Of a stretch of 40,559 nt of DNA, positions 1 to 8,929 are shown piece after piece (the stretch's first letter is position 1; each line of letters begins with the position of its first letter). The DNA is from Lachnospiraceae bacterium (lineage in GTDB: Bacteria; Bacillota; Clostridia; Lachnospirales; Lachnospiraceae). The notes beneath the pieces are model-generated. The model was given only the letters and a program-made list of their open reading frames with translations. It searched no databases and was not told where the DNA came from. The translations under genes and the position numbers were made by a program. The DNA lies in contig JAFSZZ010000141.1 of NCBI GenBank assembly GCA_017458765.1, positions 1 to 40,559 on the forward strand. The letters are read 5' to 3'.

Positions 1-159
1 CTTAAGATCTATCTTGCGGGTGGTGAGCATAATCTTCTTAATATAATGGATGCACTGAAAACATCGGGCGTAAGTTTCGGACAGGTATACTCCGAACTTC
101 CTACCCTTAATGATGTATTTCTTACCATAACGGGAAAGGAATTAAGGGATAAGGACTGA
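1..159 (+). CDS. ABC exporter ATP-binding protein, C-terminal end (partial)
   Basis: The open frame enters from the left edge and stops at TGA 157-159, leaving 52 residues. The tail contains ELPTLNDVFLTITGKELRD, which matches the usual C-terminal end of ABC-2 type exporter ATPases (SLEDVFLxLTGxxLR). The nucleotide-binding motifs lie outside the window. The gene is 23 bases upstream of two ABC-2 permeases in the same direction, so it is most likely the ATPase that powers them. The substrate cannot be told. The assignment rests on the short tail and on the neighbours. Confidence 0.75.
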   Translation, partial: LKIYLAGGEHNLLNIMDALKTSGVSFGQVYSELPTLNDVFLTITGKELRDKD

Positions 160-182
160 CCGCAGGAAGAAAGGAGAGGCTT

Positions 183-1610
183 ATGTTTTTGCATAACCTT
201 AAATATGAGATAAAGTTGAACCTAAGGGCCAAGGAAGTTATCATCTGGATGCTCCTGTTCCCATGCGTTTTGAGCGTTCTGTATAAAGCGGCGTTCGGCA
301 ATATCTATGAAAACGGTGGGATAAAGACTGTTCCGGTGTCAGTGGTCGAGCATGTAAAGGATGATATGTTCAGCATCATGATGGGTGTGATGGGAGAGAC
401 CGAAACGACATATTCGGAGAACGAGAGCAATGTTAGGAAGTGGTTCTCAAAGCTCATGGCTGAGAAGATGGAAGAGGACGTGGACACAGGGGATACGCCG
501 TTGTTCCATGCAACATATTGCAGCGAGGAAGAGGCATATAAGATGCTTGAGGATGGCGATATCAAGGGGATCATATTCGTGGATGCGCTTGAGGGAGCGG
601 ATGATGGTAAGGATGAAGCCGCTGATGAGCCTTCCGATGCACAGATGACAGATTGGAGCTCGGATACCATACAGCGCATTCTTGATGAGTTCGGAACGGA
701 GACTACGGGACTGGGCACAGGTGATGACTTTGATGTTGCGGATTATTTATCAAATGAAGGGCTGACTCTAAAGGATATGGTAGAGCTTAAGGATATGCTC
801 GAAAATAAATCCGAACTGTCACTTAAGATCAGATCAAATGGTATGGAACAGTCATCCTTAAAGCGTTTTCTTGAGATGTACAAAACACTCATGCTCATCA
901 CATCAAAGATCGCAGAAAAGGGTGATATGGATTCGACTTCCGTTATGGATACGGTTATAATCGAGGAGCTTAAGCTTACGGATGGAAACACGGGTCCGTT
1001 TGTTACCTACATGTATAATATGATAGCAATGGTTGCCCTGTTTGGTATGACGGTGGCACTCCACATAGCACTGTACAGCGAAGCGAACCTCTCAAGTTTC
1101 GGAGCAAGGCGTTCATGCTCGGCAACGCCTAAGCTCACAACGGTAATGGCAGGACTGTGTGCATGCTGCATAACACAGATATTCTGTGTAGCGGTTACTA
1201 TCACCTTCCAGGCCTTGGTTCTGAAGATCGATTTTGGCGGCAGGCTGCCGTATGTATATTTAGGCGGAGCGCTCGGGGCGATCATGGGAGTATCGATGGG
1301 TTTCTTTGTCGGAGCCATAGGCAGGATCAAATACGAGGCAAAGATCGGGATCAGTATGGCTGTTGTCATGACCTTAAGTTTTATGAGCGGTCTCATGGTG
1401 TCGGGGATCAAGGGTATTTTGGAGATCAATGCGCCGATCGTAAATGATCTTAATCCGGTAGCTATAGTGGCTGATTCTTTCTACTATCTGAGCGTTGATG
1501 CGGATCTTAGCCGTTACTACGGTAAGCTTGTATCCATTGGGATATACACAGTAGTGTTTGTCATGCTTGGATTCTTACTGACAAGGAGGAGAAAGTATGA
1601 AAGTCTTTAA
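183..1610 (+). CDS. ABC-2 type exporter permease
   Basis: The protein has 475 residues. The start ATG follows AGGAGAGG at good spacing. One membrane segment lies near residues 18-38 (WMLLFPCVLSVLYKAAF), followed by a large, acidic, non-membrane part (about 40-275) and a C-terminal block of about five or six hydrophobic segments (about 278-470). This is the layout of the ABC-2 membrane family with an extracytoplasmic insert between TM1 and TM2. It lies between the ATPase tail and a second permease whose start it overlaps by 14 bases, so the two are translationally coupled and probably form a heterodimeric channel. What is exported (lipid, peptide, drug) cannot be inferred. Confidence 0.8.
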   Translation: MFLHNLKYEIKLNLRAKEVIIWMLLFPCVLSVLYKAAFGNIYENGGIKTVPVSVVEHVKDDMFSIMMGVMGETETTYSENESNVRKWFSKLMAEKMEEDVDTGDTPLFHATYCSEEEAYKMLEDGDIKGIIFVDALEGADDGKDEAADEPSDAQMTDWSSDTIQRILDEFGTETTGLGTGDDFDVADYLSNEGLTLKDMVELKDMLENKSELSLKIRSNGMEQSSLKRFLEMYKTLMLITSKIAEKGDMDSTSVMDTVIIEELKLTDGNTGPFVTYMYNMIAMVALFGMTVALHIALYSEANLSSFGARRSCSATPKLTTVMAGLCACCITQIFCVAVTITFQALVLKIDFGGRLPYVYLGGALGAIMGVSMGFFVGAIGRIKYEAKIGISMAVVMTLSFMSGLMVSGIKGILEINAPIVNDLNPVAIVADSFYYLSVDADLSRYYGKLVSIGIYTVVFVMLGFLLTRRRKYESL

Positions 1611-2763
1611 TCTGTTTTTCAAAATAGTAAGAGCCAAGGCCGGTATTATCATGCTGTATGTTGTTATCTTCCTTGCGATATGTTTCCCCATGGTACATTC
1701 AAATAAGGAAAAGACCGATTTCAGTGAATCATCCATATCGGTCTGTGTGATAGATGAGGATCAGACCGAGTCGAGTAAGCGCATGAAGGAGGCAATAGCT
1801 GCCAGAAATGATCTTGTGGAGATCCCGAATGATAAACAGAAGATCATGGATGCGATGTTTTATGAGATGGTGGATTATACCGTTGTAATAAAGAAGGGAT
1901 TTGAAGAACGTCTTAAGAACGGATCGGGAACAGAGGAGGCACTTTTTAACGGATATAAGATGCGTGCGACCTTCCAGAGTGTAATGGTCGAGCAGTATCT
2001 GACCAATTATGTAAGACTGGTCAAGGCCTTTATGTCAGAGGGTTTGACGGTCGCAGAGGCATCAGCGCAGGCAGGAGAGGAATTCAGTAAGGAAGTCCGG
2101 GTTGAGATAGTGACACCGCCCGATAAGGAAGTACTTGACGAAAATTATACGGCCAACTTCGCAGCATTCTTCAGGCTGCTGCCTTATCTGTTTGTGGCGA
2201 TCATGGTCAATGTACTCAGTGCCATACTTGTGACACTGAACAGGAAGGATCAGAAGATGAGGATAGAATGCTCGAGTGTTAAGATGTCTTCCTATATGAG
2301 CCAGTTGTTCCTGGCAAGCGGTGTGCTTACACTGTTTATATGGCTCCTGTTCATGGCAAGCGGAATGCTGGTGTACGGGGGCTTGTATAAGGGAACAAAC
2401 TGTTATATGGCGGTGCTTAATTCTTTGATCTTCGCACTTATCGCTGCGCTTATTTCGATACTTATAGCATCATTTAATCCGACAGGAACTGTAGTCAATA
2501 TGATCGCTCAGATATTGGGACTTGGAATGGCATTCCTTTGCGGAGCCTTTGTCCCACAGTCATACCTTGGCGATGGAGTGCTTGCTGTAGCACGGATATT
2601 CCCTGTGTATTGGTTTGAAAAAGCAAATGATATGCTTTGCGGAGCGCAGAAGGGAACGCTTTTGGATGTAAGGACATGCTTCATTGTTGAATGCGGATAT
2701 ATAGTATTATTTGTGGTTCTTATAGTGATAGCTTCCGCAAGACGCGGAGGAAAGAGCAAGTAG
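1597..2763 (+). CDS. ABC-2 type exporter permease, second subunit
   Basis: The protein has 388 residues. The start ATG lies inside the end of the previous permease, with AAGGAGGAG just upstream, so the genes overlap by 14 bases. A single hydrophobic segment (about 12-32, IIMLYVVIFLAICFPMV) precedes a non-membrane domain (about 35-185) and then five or six membrane segments (about 190-380). It has the same architecture as its neighbour with a shorter outer domain. This fits ABC-2 exporters with one ATPase and two unequal permeases. A strong terminator follows 30 bases after the stop codon, so this is the last gene of the transporter operon. Substrate unknown. Confidence 0.8.
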   Translation: MKVFNLFFKIVRAKAGIIMLYVVIFLAICFPMVHSNKEKTDFSESSISVCVIDEDQTESSKRMKEAIAARNDLVEIPNDKQKIMDAMFYEMVDYTVVIKKGFEERLKNGSGTEEALFNGYKMRATFQSVMVEQYLTNYVRLVKAFMSEGLTVAEASAQAGEEFSKEVRVEIVTPPDKEVLDENYTANFAAFFRLLPYLFVAIMVNVLSAILVTLNRKDQKMRIECSSVKMSSYMSQLFLASGVLTLFIWLLFMASGMLVYGGLYKGTNCYMAVLNSLIFALIAALISILIASFNPTGTVVNMIAQILGLGMAFLCGAFVPQSYLGDGVLAVARIFPVYWFEKANDMLCGAQKGTLLDVRTCFIVECGYIVLFVVLIVIASARRGGKSK

Positions 2764-2793
2764 AAGATCAAACCGATCAGATTTTAGTTGTAA

Positions 2794-2834
2794 AAAAACC
2801 CCTGTCGTTATAAACTGTTACGGCGGGGGTTTTT
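2794..2834 (+). terminator. Intrinsic terminator after the ABC exporter operon
   Basis: The arms 2794-2807 and 2821-2834 form a 14-bp stem (AAAAACCCC plus TGTCG against CGGCG plus GGGGTTTTT) with two G-U pairs and a 13-base loop. The 3' arm ends in five T residues. It ends the exporter operon and lies just before the ABC-F gene at 2852, which must therefore have its own promoter or depend on readthrough. Confidence 0.9.
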
Positions 2835-2851
2835 AGTGAAGAGAGGTTAGG

Positions 2852-4897
2852 ATGTTATATCAGATAAACAATGCCACGGTGCAGTATGCTGCAGATACCG
2901 TGCTTGACAATATACAGTTTGAAATAAAGAACAAAAACGAGAAGATCGCGGTCGTTGGGCGCAACGGCTGCGGTAAGACGACCCTTCTTAAGCTTATTTC
3001 AGGCGAAGTGGAGATGACGAGATTTGATGGGGTGGAATCCGCGATCTCGATAACAGGCTCGCCGACGATAGGCTATCTGAAACAGCTTACCTTCGAGGAT
3101 GATTCCCTCACGCTTGATAACGAGATCCGCAAGGTCTTCGCGCCTGTTATAAAAATGCACGAACGTATGGAAGAACTTGTCGGGCTTATGAATTCCGAGG
3201 ATTACAAGAGTGATTCGGCGTATTCGGCGATCTTAAGGAACAGCGGGCAGTGCTCCCTATCACTTAAGAGTCACGAGGAGCTTGCAGAGGAGTATACCGC
3301 ACTTCAGGAGGAATTCCGTGATATAGGCGGATATTATTACGAGAAGGAATATGATACGATGCTTAAGCGCTTCGGGTTCAGTGAAGAGGACAAGGGCAGA
3401 AGATTGTGCGAGTTCTCGGGAGGTCAGAGGACCAAGCTCGCCTTCATCAAACTGCTCTTAAGCAAGCCGGATATCCTTCTCCTGGATGAGCCTACGAACC
3501 ATCTTGATATAAGTACGATAGAGTGGCTCGAGAAGTATCTTAAGTCGTATAACAGGGCTGTGGTGGTAGTATCGCATGACAGGATGTTCCTTGATAAGAT
3601 AGTTGACACAGTATATGAGATAGAACATCACAGGATAAGGAGATATCCCGGTAATTATTCTGCCTTTGTTAAGCTTAAGAAGGAGGCATATGAGAAACAG
3701 CTTAAGGATCACAATGCGCAGCAGAAGGAGATAGAACGCCTGGAGGGCATAGCCGAACGGTTCATGGGCAAGCCGACCAAGGTATCGATGGCGAGATCCA
3801 AGCTTAAGGCCATAGAGCATATGGATATCATAGAGGCGCCGGATAAATATGATAACAAGACCTTCAGGGCGGAATTTACACCGAGGGTAGAATCGGGCAA
3901 GGATGTGCTGTTTGTAAGTTCGCTTGCGGTCGGTTACGATCATCCGCTTGCGAAGGTGTCATTTGATATAAAACGGGGAGAACGTTTGGGCATCATAGGC
4001 GGTAACGGGATAGGCAAATCCACTCTGCTTAAGACATTGGTCGATGCTGTGCCTGCACTTTCGGGTGAATACAGATACGGTACCAATGTGGAGATAGGAT
4101 ATTTTGACCAGCAGATGGCACAGTACACAAGTGACAAGACGGTCATGGATGATTTCTGGGACGAATACCCGACGCTTACACAGACGGAGGTAAGGAACAG
4201 CCTCGGAGCACTCCTGTTTACGCAGGAGGAAGTATTTAAGAAAGTAAGGATGCTCTCCGGAGGTGAGAAGGTGAGGCTGGCGCTTGCCAAGATATTTAAG
4301 AAAAAGCCAAACATGCTCATACTTGATGAGCCGACAAACCATATGGATATCGTGGGTAAGGAAACACTCGAATCCATGCTCATTGATTTTCCCGGGACAG
4401 TCATCTTCGTATCGCATGACAGATATTTTGTGAAAAAAGTCGCAACAAAACTTCTTTTTATGGAAGAGGATAAAGTGAGGCTGTATGAGTTCGGATATGA
4501 GCAGTATGAAGAAGAACTTGCGGCACTTGATAATGATGAGGATACGCCCGGAGGCATTACGAAGGGCAAGATAATATCTTCGGATACAGGCATCGGGAGA
4601 GGGACGAAAGAAAGGAAGAAACCGTCGGCCGATGCAGATATATCTTCAATGTCCGGAGATCCCGTGAAAACAGCCCAGCAATCCTACCTTGAAGGCAAGG
4701 AAAAGGCAAGGATCGAAAAAAAGAAGAAAAAACTTGAGGAACAGATAGAGCAGACAGAGAATGAGTTAGATGAAAGAAAGGCTGAACTTGAGGATCCCGC
4801 AAATGCAAGTGATTATATGAAATTGCAGGACATCCAGAACGAGATAGACACTCTTGAAGAGAAACTGCTCGAACTTATGACGGAATGGTCTTTATAG
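2852..4897 (+). CDS. ABC-F family ATPase (translation/antibiotic-protection type)
   Basis: The protein has 681 residues and two ABC cassettes in one chain, with no membrane segment. The first cassette has Walker A GRNGCGKT (36-43), signature SGGQ (about 189-192) and Walker B LLLDEPTNHLD (about 209-219). The second has GGNGIGKST (about 382-390), LSGGEKVRLAL and LILDEPTNHMD. An arm-like insert of about 65 residues lies in cassette 1, a charged linker joins the cassettes, and the last 70 residues are a Lys/Glu coiled coil. This matches YdiF/Uup-like ABC-F proteins, which act on ribosomes in the cytoplasm rather than as transporters. The subfamily, and whether it gives drug protection, cannot be fixed from sequence alone. 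GAGAGG precedes the ATG. Confidence 0.9.
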   Translation: MLYQINNATVQYAADTVLDNIQFEIKNKNEKIAVVGRNGCGKTTLLKLISGEVEMTRFDGVESAISITGSPTIGYLKQLTFEDDSLTLDNEIRKVFAPVIKMHERMEELVGLMNSEDYKSDSAYSAILRNSGQCSLSLKSHEELAEEYTALQEEFRDIGGYYYEKEYDTMLKRFGFSEEDKGRRLCEFSGGQRTKLAFIKLLLSKPDILLLDEPTNHLDISTIEWLEKYLKSYNRAVVVVSHDRMFLDKIVDTVYEIEHHRIRRYPGNYSAFVKLKKEAYEKQLKDHNAQQKEIERLEGIAERFMGKPTKVSMARSKLKAIEHMDIIEAPDKYDNKTFRAEFTPRVESGKDVLFVSSLAVGYDHPLAKVSFDIKRGERLGIIGGNGIGKSTLLKTLVDAVPALSGEYRYGTNVEIGYFDQQMAQYTSDKTVMDDFWDEYPTLTQTEVRNSLGALLFTQEEVFKKVRMLSGGEKVRLALAKIFKKKPNMLILDEPTNHMDIVGKETLESMLIDFPGTVIFVSHDRYFVKKVATKLLFMEEDKVRLYEFGYEQYEEELAALDNDEDTPGGITKGKIISSDTGIGRGTKERKKPSADADISSMSGDPVKTAQQSYLEGKEKARIEKKKKKLEEQIEQTENELDERKAELEDPANASDYMKLQDIQNEIDTLEEKLLELMTEWSL

Positions 4898-4928
4898 GAG
4901 CATGATTTATAACACAGGGGATGAAGAT

Positions 4929-5432
4929 ATGAAGGATAAACTGACGGCATCTGATATCAAAAAAATGGAAGAGGAAATTGAATACAGAAAGGTAACGCTG
5001 CGGCCCGAACTTCTTGAGCATGTCAAGGTAGCCAGAGCGCAGGGAGACTTAAGCGAGAATTTTGAGTATAAAGCCGCAAAACAGGAGAAGAACAGGAACG
5101 ACAGCAGGATACGCTATCTTGAGAAGATGATCAAAACGGCGATAGTTATTGATGACAGTTCTGCGGATGATGAAGTGGGCATAAACAACACGGTCACTGT
5201 GGAATTCACGGACGATCATTCGACCGAGAAGTGCAAGATAGTCACAACGATACGGTCTGATTCCATAAAGGGACTTATCAGCATAGATTCTCCGCTCGGC
5301 AAGGCGATCCTTAAGCATAAGGTCGGAGATACGGTCCATGTGGTCGTGAATGAAAATATCGAGTATGATGTCATCATAAGGGAGATCGATAAATCAACCG
5401 ATGACAGTGAGGATCAGCTTAGTTCATATTAA
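4929..5432 (+). CDS. GreA/GreB family transcription elongation factor
   Basis: The protein has 167 residues from ATG 4929. An in-frame ATG at 4902 has its AGGAG only one base away, whereas 4929 follows AGGGG at normal spacing, so 4929 is preferred. The N-terminal coiled coil carries GDLSENFEYKAAKQEK, the Gre-family tip with the acidic residues that enter the RNA polymerase secondary channel to stimulate cleavage of backtracked RNA. The C-terminal half has the FKBP-like signature IDSPLGKAILKHKVGDTV. The acidic C-terminal tail is slightly long. It lies 31 bases after the ABC-F gene and 18 before the nucleoid protein gene. It may be a paralogue rather than the main GreA, so no symbol is given. 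Confidence 0.9.
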   Translation: MKDKLTASDIKKMEEEIEYRKVTLRPELLEHVKVARAQGDLSENFEYKAAKQEKNRNDSRIRYLEKMIKTAIVIDDSSADDEVGINNTVTVEFTDDHSTEKCKIVTTIRSDSIKGLISIDSPLGKAILKHKVGDTVHVVVNENIEYDVIIREIDKSTDDSEDQLSSY

Positions 5433-5450
5433 AACAGCGGGAGTGTTGTT

Positions 5451-6464
5451 ATGCAGAAGGATGAGATAATCATTACAAATGCCATAGTACATATACTTGA
5501 AACGAGTGTGGGAACCCCAATCTTTTCCGAATACGTTCTTGAGAGGCATGAGGAATTAAATGACCTTTTAAGGGGACATATATACAGAGTGGTTTCGGGA
5601 GATGATCTTAAGACGTGTGTATTTTCCGAAGAAGGTTCCGAGATGTATGAACTTGTGAAGAACTTCAGGGAAGACGACCTTATAGGATTTTCCAAGGAAG
5701 CGGCCGGCCGTCTGTATAACATCATGTTTTCAAATCCGGATATACCGTCTGCGGATTTCTGTGTGGTTACTTTCATGAATGAAGGAAGATCGTACCTGGC
5801 ACTGCTTAAGTTAAATTATAAGGACAGCTTCGTGCATATGACGCAGAATGCGGAAGATGGGAGTAACTATAACGCGATAATAATGCAGCATGCGACCTTA
5901 CCGTCTGCGGGTTCAAGATTATCGGAAGCGGTCATAATAGATCTTGAGGATCTTACGATAAGGATAGTCGAGAAGAAGTATGAGGTGAACGGAGTCAAGA
6001 CGGATTATCTGTCACAACTGTATCTTAACTGCCACGCGAAGATGTCACAGAAAATGAAGATGAACATCGTCACCAGGGCGGTCGATCAGATAAACCATAA
6101 GTACTTTGAGGATAATATTGAAAAACAGCTCGAAACGAAGGCCGTTATAGAGACACAGATAAGGGAAGAAGGTGCCATAACGCCTGCTGTGATAGGAGAG
6201 AAGTTATATAAGGAATATCCGTCTGTCAGAGAAGAATATGAGGAGAAACTCGGCAAGTACAACATGGTTAAGGAAGAGGTACGCCCGCAGAGTGAGGCGA
6301 CGGTAAAAAAGTTCCAGAAGCAGTATCTTAAGACGGATACGGGTATCGAGATAAATATCCCCATGGATGAGTATAACCATAATGATAACGTTGAATTCAT
6401 AACAAATCCGGACGGGACGATATCGATAATGATCAAGAATATAAGCAGGCTGATGGCCAAGTAG
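5451..6464 (+). CDS. Nucleoid-associated protein, NdpA/37-kDa family
   Basis: The protein has 337 residues with GGGAG before the ATG. The start (IIITNAIVHILETSVGTPIFSEY) and the middle (VCVVTF-type strand, YLALLKLNYK, LSQLYLNCHAKMSQK) follow the bacterial nucleoid-associated protein family known from E. coli YejK/NdpA. There is no signal peptide or membrane segment, so it is cytoplasmic. The C-terminal third is charged and helical, ending in a predicted strand pair (VEFITNPDGTISIMIKN). The role is DNA-associated but not well defined in Firmicutes. It lies in a tight co-directional run with the Gre factor and the thioesterase. Confidence 0.82.
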   Translation: MQKDEIIITNAIVHILETSVGTPIFSEYVLERHEELNDLLRGHIYRVVSGDDLKTCVFSEEGSEMYELVKNFREDDLIGFSKEAAGRLYNIMFSNPDIPSADFCVVTFMNEGRSYLALLKLNYKDSFVHMTQNAEDGSNYNAIIMQHATLPSAGSRLSEAVIIDLEDLTIRIVEKKYEVNGVKTDYLSQLYLNCHAKMSQKMKMNIVTRAVDQINHKYFEDNIEKQLETKAVIETQIREEGAITPAVIGEKLYKEYPSVREEYEEKLGKYNMVKEEVRPQSEATVKKFQKQYLKTDTGIEINIPMDEYNHNDNVEFITNPDGTISIMIKNISRLMAK

Positions 6465-6485
6465 GTTTGGAAAGGGGACATTTTA

Positions 6486-7214
6486 TTGGACAGTTATTCA
6501 TATGAATACAACGACAGGATAGGCTTCAGCAGATGTGACGTTGATTATAAGTTATCCATAACATCACTTATTGATGCATTTCAGGATGCATCCATATACC
6601 AGTCGGAGGATGCTGGCGTTGGAGTAAAATACTTAAGGGAACAGAAGCTGCTGTGGGTGCTCAATTATTGGGAGATCGAGATAGACAGGCTTCCTTGTCT
6701 GGCGGAAAATGTTACGGTCGGAACCTATCCGTACGGATTTAAGAGCTTCATGGGATACCGTAATTTCTTTCTTAAGGATGAAAACGGGAATTATCTTGTC
6801 AAGGCAAATACTACATGGACCATGGTCAATACGGAGAAAATGGTCCCGGTGAAGGCTCCGGAAACTATACTAAATGCGTACGCCATAGGGCCCAAGCTTG
6901 ATATGACCTACAGTTCAAGGAAGATACTGCTCCCCGAAGATGCCGGATGTGAGGTTTGTGAAGCGGATGTAAGGACGGTAGAGCTGCATCATCTTGACGG
7001 GAATATGCATGTCAATAACTGCCAGTATATCAATTTTGCCCTGACAGCGATAGATGAGGAACTTGATATTGTTTCACTAAGGGCGGATTACAGGAAGCAG
7101 GCTCATCTTAAGGACAGGATATATCCGGTCGTTTACAGATACGGCGGTATGCGTACAGTTGCTCTTAATGACGAAGAAGGCAGTCCGTATTCGGTGCTTG
7201 AGGTAAAATGCTGA
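6486..7214 (+). CDS. Acyl-ACP thioesterase
   Basis: The protein has 242 residues. The start codon is TTG at 6486, with AAAGGGGA at correct spacing and no ATG in frame near the conserved beginning (YSYEYNDRIGFSRCDVDYKLSI). The length and the two hot-dog halves match bacterial acyl-ACP thioesterases (FatA/FatB relatives), which release free fatty acid from acyl carrier protein in the cytoplasm. The second half has HHLDGNMHVNNCQYINFAL, carrying the Asn/His pattern seen at the active site of the family. The C-terminal half is compact. Chain-length preference cannot be read. It follows the nucleoid protein gene by 21 bases. Confidence 0.88.
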   Translation: MDSYSYEYNDRIGFSRCDVDYKLSITSLIDAFQDASIYQSEDAGVGVKYLREQKLLWVLNYWEIEIDRLPCLAENVTVGTYPYGFKSFMGYRNFFLKDENGNYLVKANTTWTMVNTEKMVPVKAPETILNAYAIGPKLDMTYSSRKILLPEDAGCEVCEADVRTVELHHLDGNMHVNNCQYINFALTAIDEELDIVSLRADYRKQAHLKDRIYPVVYRYGGMRTVALNDEEGSPYSVLEVKC

Positions 7215-7358
7215 CGGGAAGGGGAGATGTCAGGGATACCCGGAGAAATACCGGTGGTACGGTCAGATTACGCCGACAGTTGCCAAGAACCGGATAAAGT
7301 TATAGAATAAACTAAACCGTTTTTGACGGGAGATAAATCATTTGAAAGGATAAGAACA

Positions 7359-7865
7359 ATGGCATTATTAGAACAGTGGAGAAGCACGGCATATTCAGCC
7401 AAGGCAGATAAGCAGGAGTTACAGAAGCTGTGGGCGGATTATTTTGAGAAGGAGAAGGAGATATATCAGCAGCTCCTTAAAGATCCCGATACCGAGGTTA
7501 AGGGTACGGTCAAGGAACTTGCCGATAAGTATGAAATAGATATCATGACAATGACCGGTTTCCTTGACGGTATAAACGACAGTTTAAAGGAGCCCAATCC
7601 GATAGAGGAGATGGAAGAGGATACGGAAGTATCGCTTGCATTCGACAAGGAACTTCTGTATAAGAACATGGTAGGGGCTCAGGCTGACTGGCTGTACGGC
7701 CTTGAGGAGTGGAATGATATCTTCGATGAGGAGAAGCGCAAGGAACTCTACAAGGAGCAGAAGCGTTCGACCACGATAGTAAAGGGCGAGAAGATAGGGC
7801 GTAACGATCCTTGCCCTTGCGGCAGCGGCAAGAAATATAAGAAATGCTGCGGAGCAAGAGTCTGA
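7359..7865 (+). CDS. SEC-C zinc-motif protein
   Basis: The protein has 168 residues from ATG 7359, with GAAAGGA upstream. The frame stays open to an upstream TTG at 7323 with a poorer site. The last 25 residues hold [19 protein letters not shown], the zinc-binding SEC-C motif (CxCx8CC) found at the end of SecA and on many otherwise unrelated proteins. The first 135 residues are acidic and helical ([42 protein letters not shown]) with no catalytic motif that I recognise. The function is unknown; a protein- or ribosome-contact role is only a guess. It ends at the terminator shared with the convergent regulator gene. Confidence 0.8.
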   Translation: MALLEQWRSTAYSAKADKQELQKLWADYFEKEKEIYQQLLKDPDTEVKGTVKELADKYEIDIMTMTGFLDGINDSLKEPNPIEEMEEDTEVSLAFDKELLYKNMVGAQADWLYGLEEWNDIFDEEKRKELYKEQKRSTTIVKGEKIGRNDPCPCGSGKKYKKCCGARV

Positions 7866-7876
7866 ATATAATGAAT

Positions 7877-7909
7877 AACCTCCGTGATCACCGGTTGGTC
7901 ACGGAGGTT
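7877..7909 (+). terminator. Terminator overlapping the 3' end of the convergent araC-type gene
   Basis: AACCTCCGTGA (7877-7887) and TCACGGAGGTT (7899-7909) form a perfect 11-bp stem with an 11-base loop, followed on the plus strand by TTATTTTTT. It ends transcription of the SEC-C gene. The 3' arm and T-run lie inside the last codons of the minus-strand regulator gene, whose stop is at 7888-7890. On the minus strand the stem is followed only by a weak T-rich run. Confidence 0.88.
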
Positions 7910-8859
7910 TTATTTTTTGTGTTGACGGAAGTCCCCGCATTATGCTGCGGATAAACAACGTATCCGGGCGAAGCTGCCGATGTATCATTTGATGAAGGAT
8001 GAGCGTAGCTCAACGGGTCGATCGGGTAGAGAGAAGGTGATTTCCGGTAATCCGAAGGCGACTTGCCAAAATGGCGTTTGAAGGCCTTGGAAAATGTAAA
8101 AGTATCGTTATATCCGACATTTGATGCGACCTGATTTACGCTGACCGATTCGTCGGCAAGCATTTTGACAGCCATCTTCATCCTGTAGGTAAGGAGATAG
8201 TCCTGAAGGGAGTAGCCCGTTGCATCCTTAAACAGGCGTGTCAGATAACTCCTGTTAAGTCCGAGAGAAGTGGCAATGTTGTCTATCTTGATATTCTCGG
8301 AATACTTAAGCTGTATGTACGAGATCACATTTTTGACATAGATAAGTGAATTGTCAAGTTTCTTTTCTTCCCTTGCGGAGGAATTCTCGATCATAAAATC
8401 ACATATCTTATACAAGGTACCTACGCAGTAATACTGACGTTTGTAATGCTTCAGGATATCCATTGCGAGATCTTCGATCTGTTTGTGATGTTCAAGCGGT
8501 GTATATACGGGATGCTCCGGAGAAAGACCGGCTTCCTTAAGGATAAGTGGGATCTTGGGCCCGCCGATATGTATCCAGATATATTCCCAGGGATCGTCCC
8601 TGTCGGCCTGATAGAAGGTCTTTACATTGTCGGGAATCAGAAATATCTGATGTTCATGGATATTGTACTGCCTGTTATTAAGGCGGATGATCCCTTTGCC
8701 TTTGATTATAAAATGGAGTATTATCCTGTTCTTTACATAGTGCTCGTACGAATACAGGGGTTCGCACTTGTTCCTTCCGACTTCATACAGATAGAAGTCA
8801 TCGGAATCTTCGTAGTTTACAAACTTGCAGAAATCACAGCCTTCCAACTTCGGTGCCAT
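7888..8859 (-). CDS. AraC family regulator of alpha-galactoside use (MsmR/RafR-like)
   Basis: The protein has 323 residues from ATG 8859, with AGAGGG six bases upstream. An in-frame TTG at 8865 abuts that site and is less likely. The N-terminal half is a cupin-like sugar-sensing domain (LHFIIKGKGIIRLNNRQYNI; WEYIWIHIGGP). The C-terminal part (about 175-275) has two helix-turn-helix units, one around IKIDNIATSLGLNRSYLTRLFK and one around VNQVASNVGYNDTFTFSKAFKRHFG. A further tail of about 48 polar residues is unusual, as most relatives end soon after the second helix-turn-helix. It is divergent from the alpha-galactosidase gene. The shared operators described below are the probable binding sites, making it a likely activator that responds to alpha-galactosides. 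Confidence 0.88.
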   Translation of the reverse strand: MAPKLEGCDFCKFVNYEDSDDFYLYEVGRNKCEPLYSYEHYVKNRIILHFIIKGKGIIRLNNRQYNIHEHQIFLIPDNVKTFYQADRDDPWEYIWIHIGGPKIPLILKEAGLSPEHPVYTPLEHHKQIEDLAMDILKHYKRQYYCVGTLYKICDFMIENSSAREEKKLDNSLIYVKNVISYIQLKYSENIKIDNIATSLGLNRSYLTRLFKDATGYSLQDYLLTYRMKMAVKMLADESVSVNQVASNVGYNDTFTFSKAFKRHFGKSPSDYRKSPSLYPIDPLSYAHPSSNDTSAASPGYVVYPQHNAGTSVNTKNKTSVTNR

Positions 8860-8899
8860 ATCCAACCCTCTTTGCAGATATTGTCAGTTTCTATAACCA

Positions 8900-8928
8900 T
8901 ATATATATCATGTTTTGACAAAATGCAA
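8900..8928 (-). promoter_or_regulatory. Candidate promoter of the araC-type gene
   Basis: On the minus strand, TTGCAT (8928-8923), a 17-base spacer and TATATA (8905-8900) form a plausible sigma-A promoter about 35-40 bases before the regulator's start. The -35 box is poor (3 of 6). It directly abuts the operator box at 8930, so autoregulation is possible. Confidence 0.45.
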
Positions 8929-8929
8929 G

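Noticed and set aside
4902..4931. Alternative start ATG 4902 for the Gre-family gene
   Set aside because: AGGAG lies only one base before it, while ATG 4929 has normal spacing from AGGGG and gives the usual Gre N-terminus.
7227..7310. Possible 27-codon ORF (ATG 7227 to TAA 7308-7310) between the thioesterase and SEC-C genes
   Set aside because: The GGGGAG before it abuts the ATG, the peptide has no recognisable feature, and a frame this short is expected by chance.
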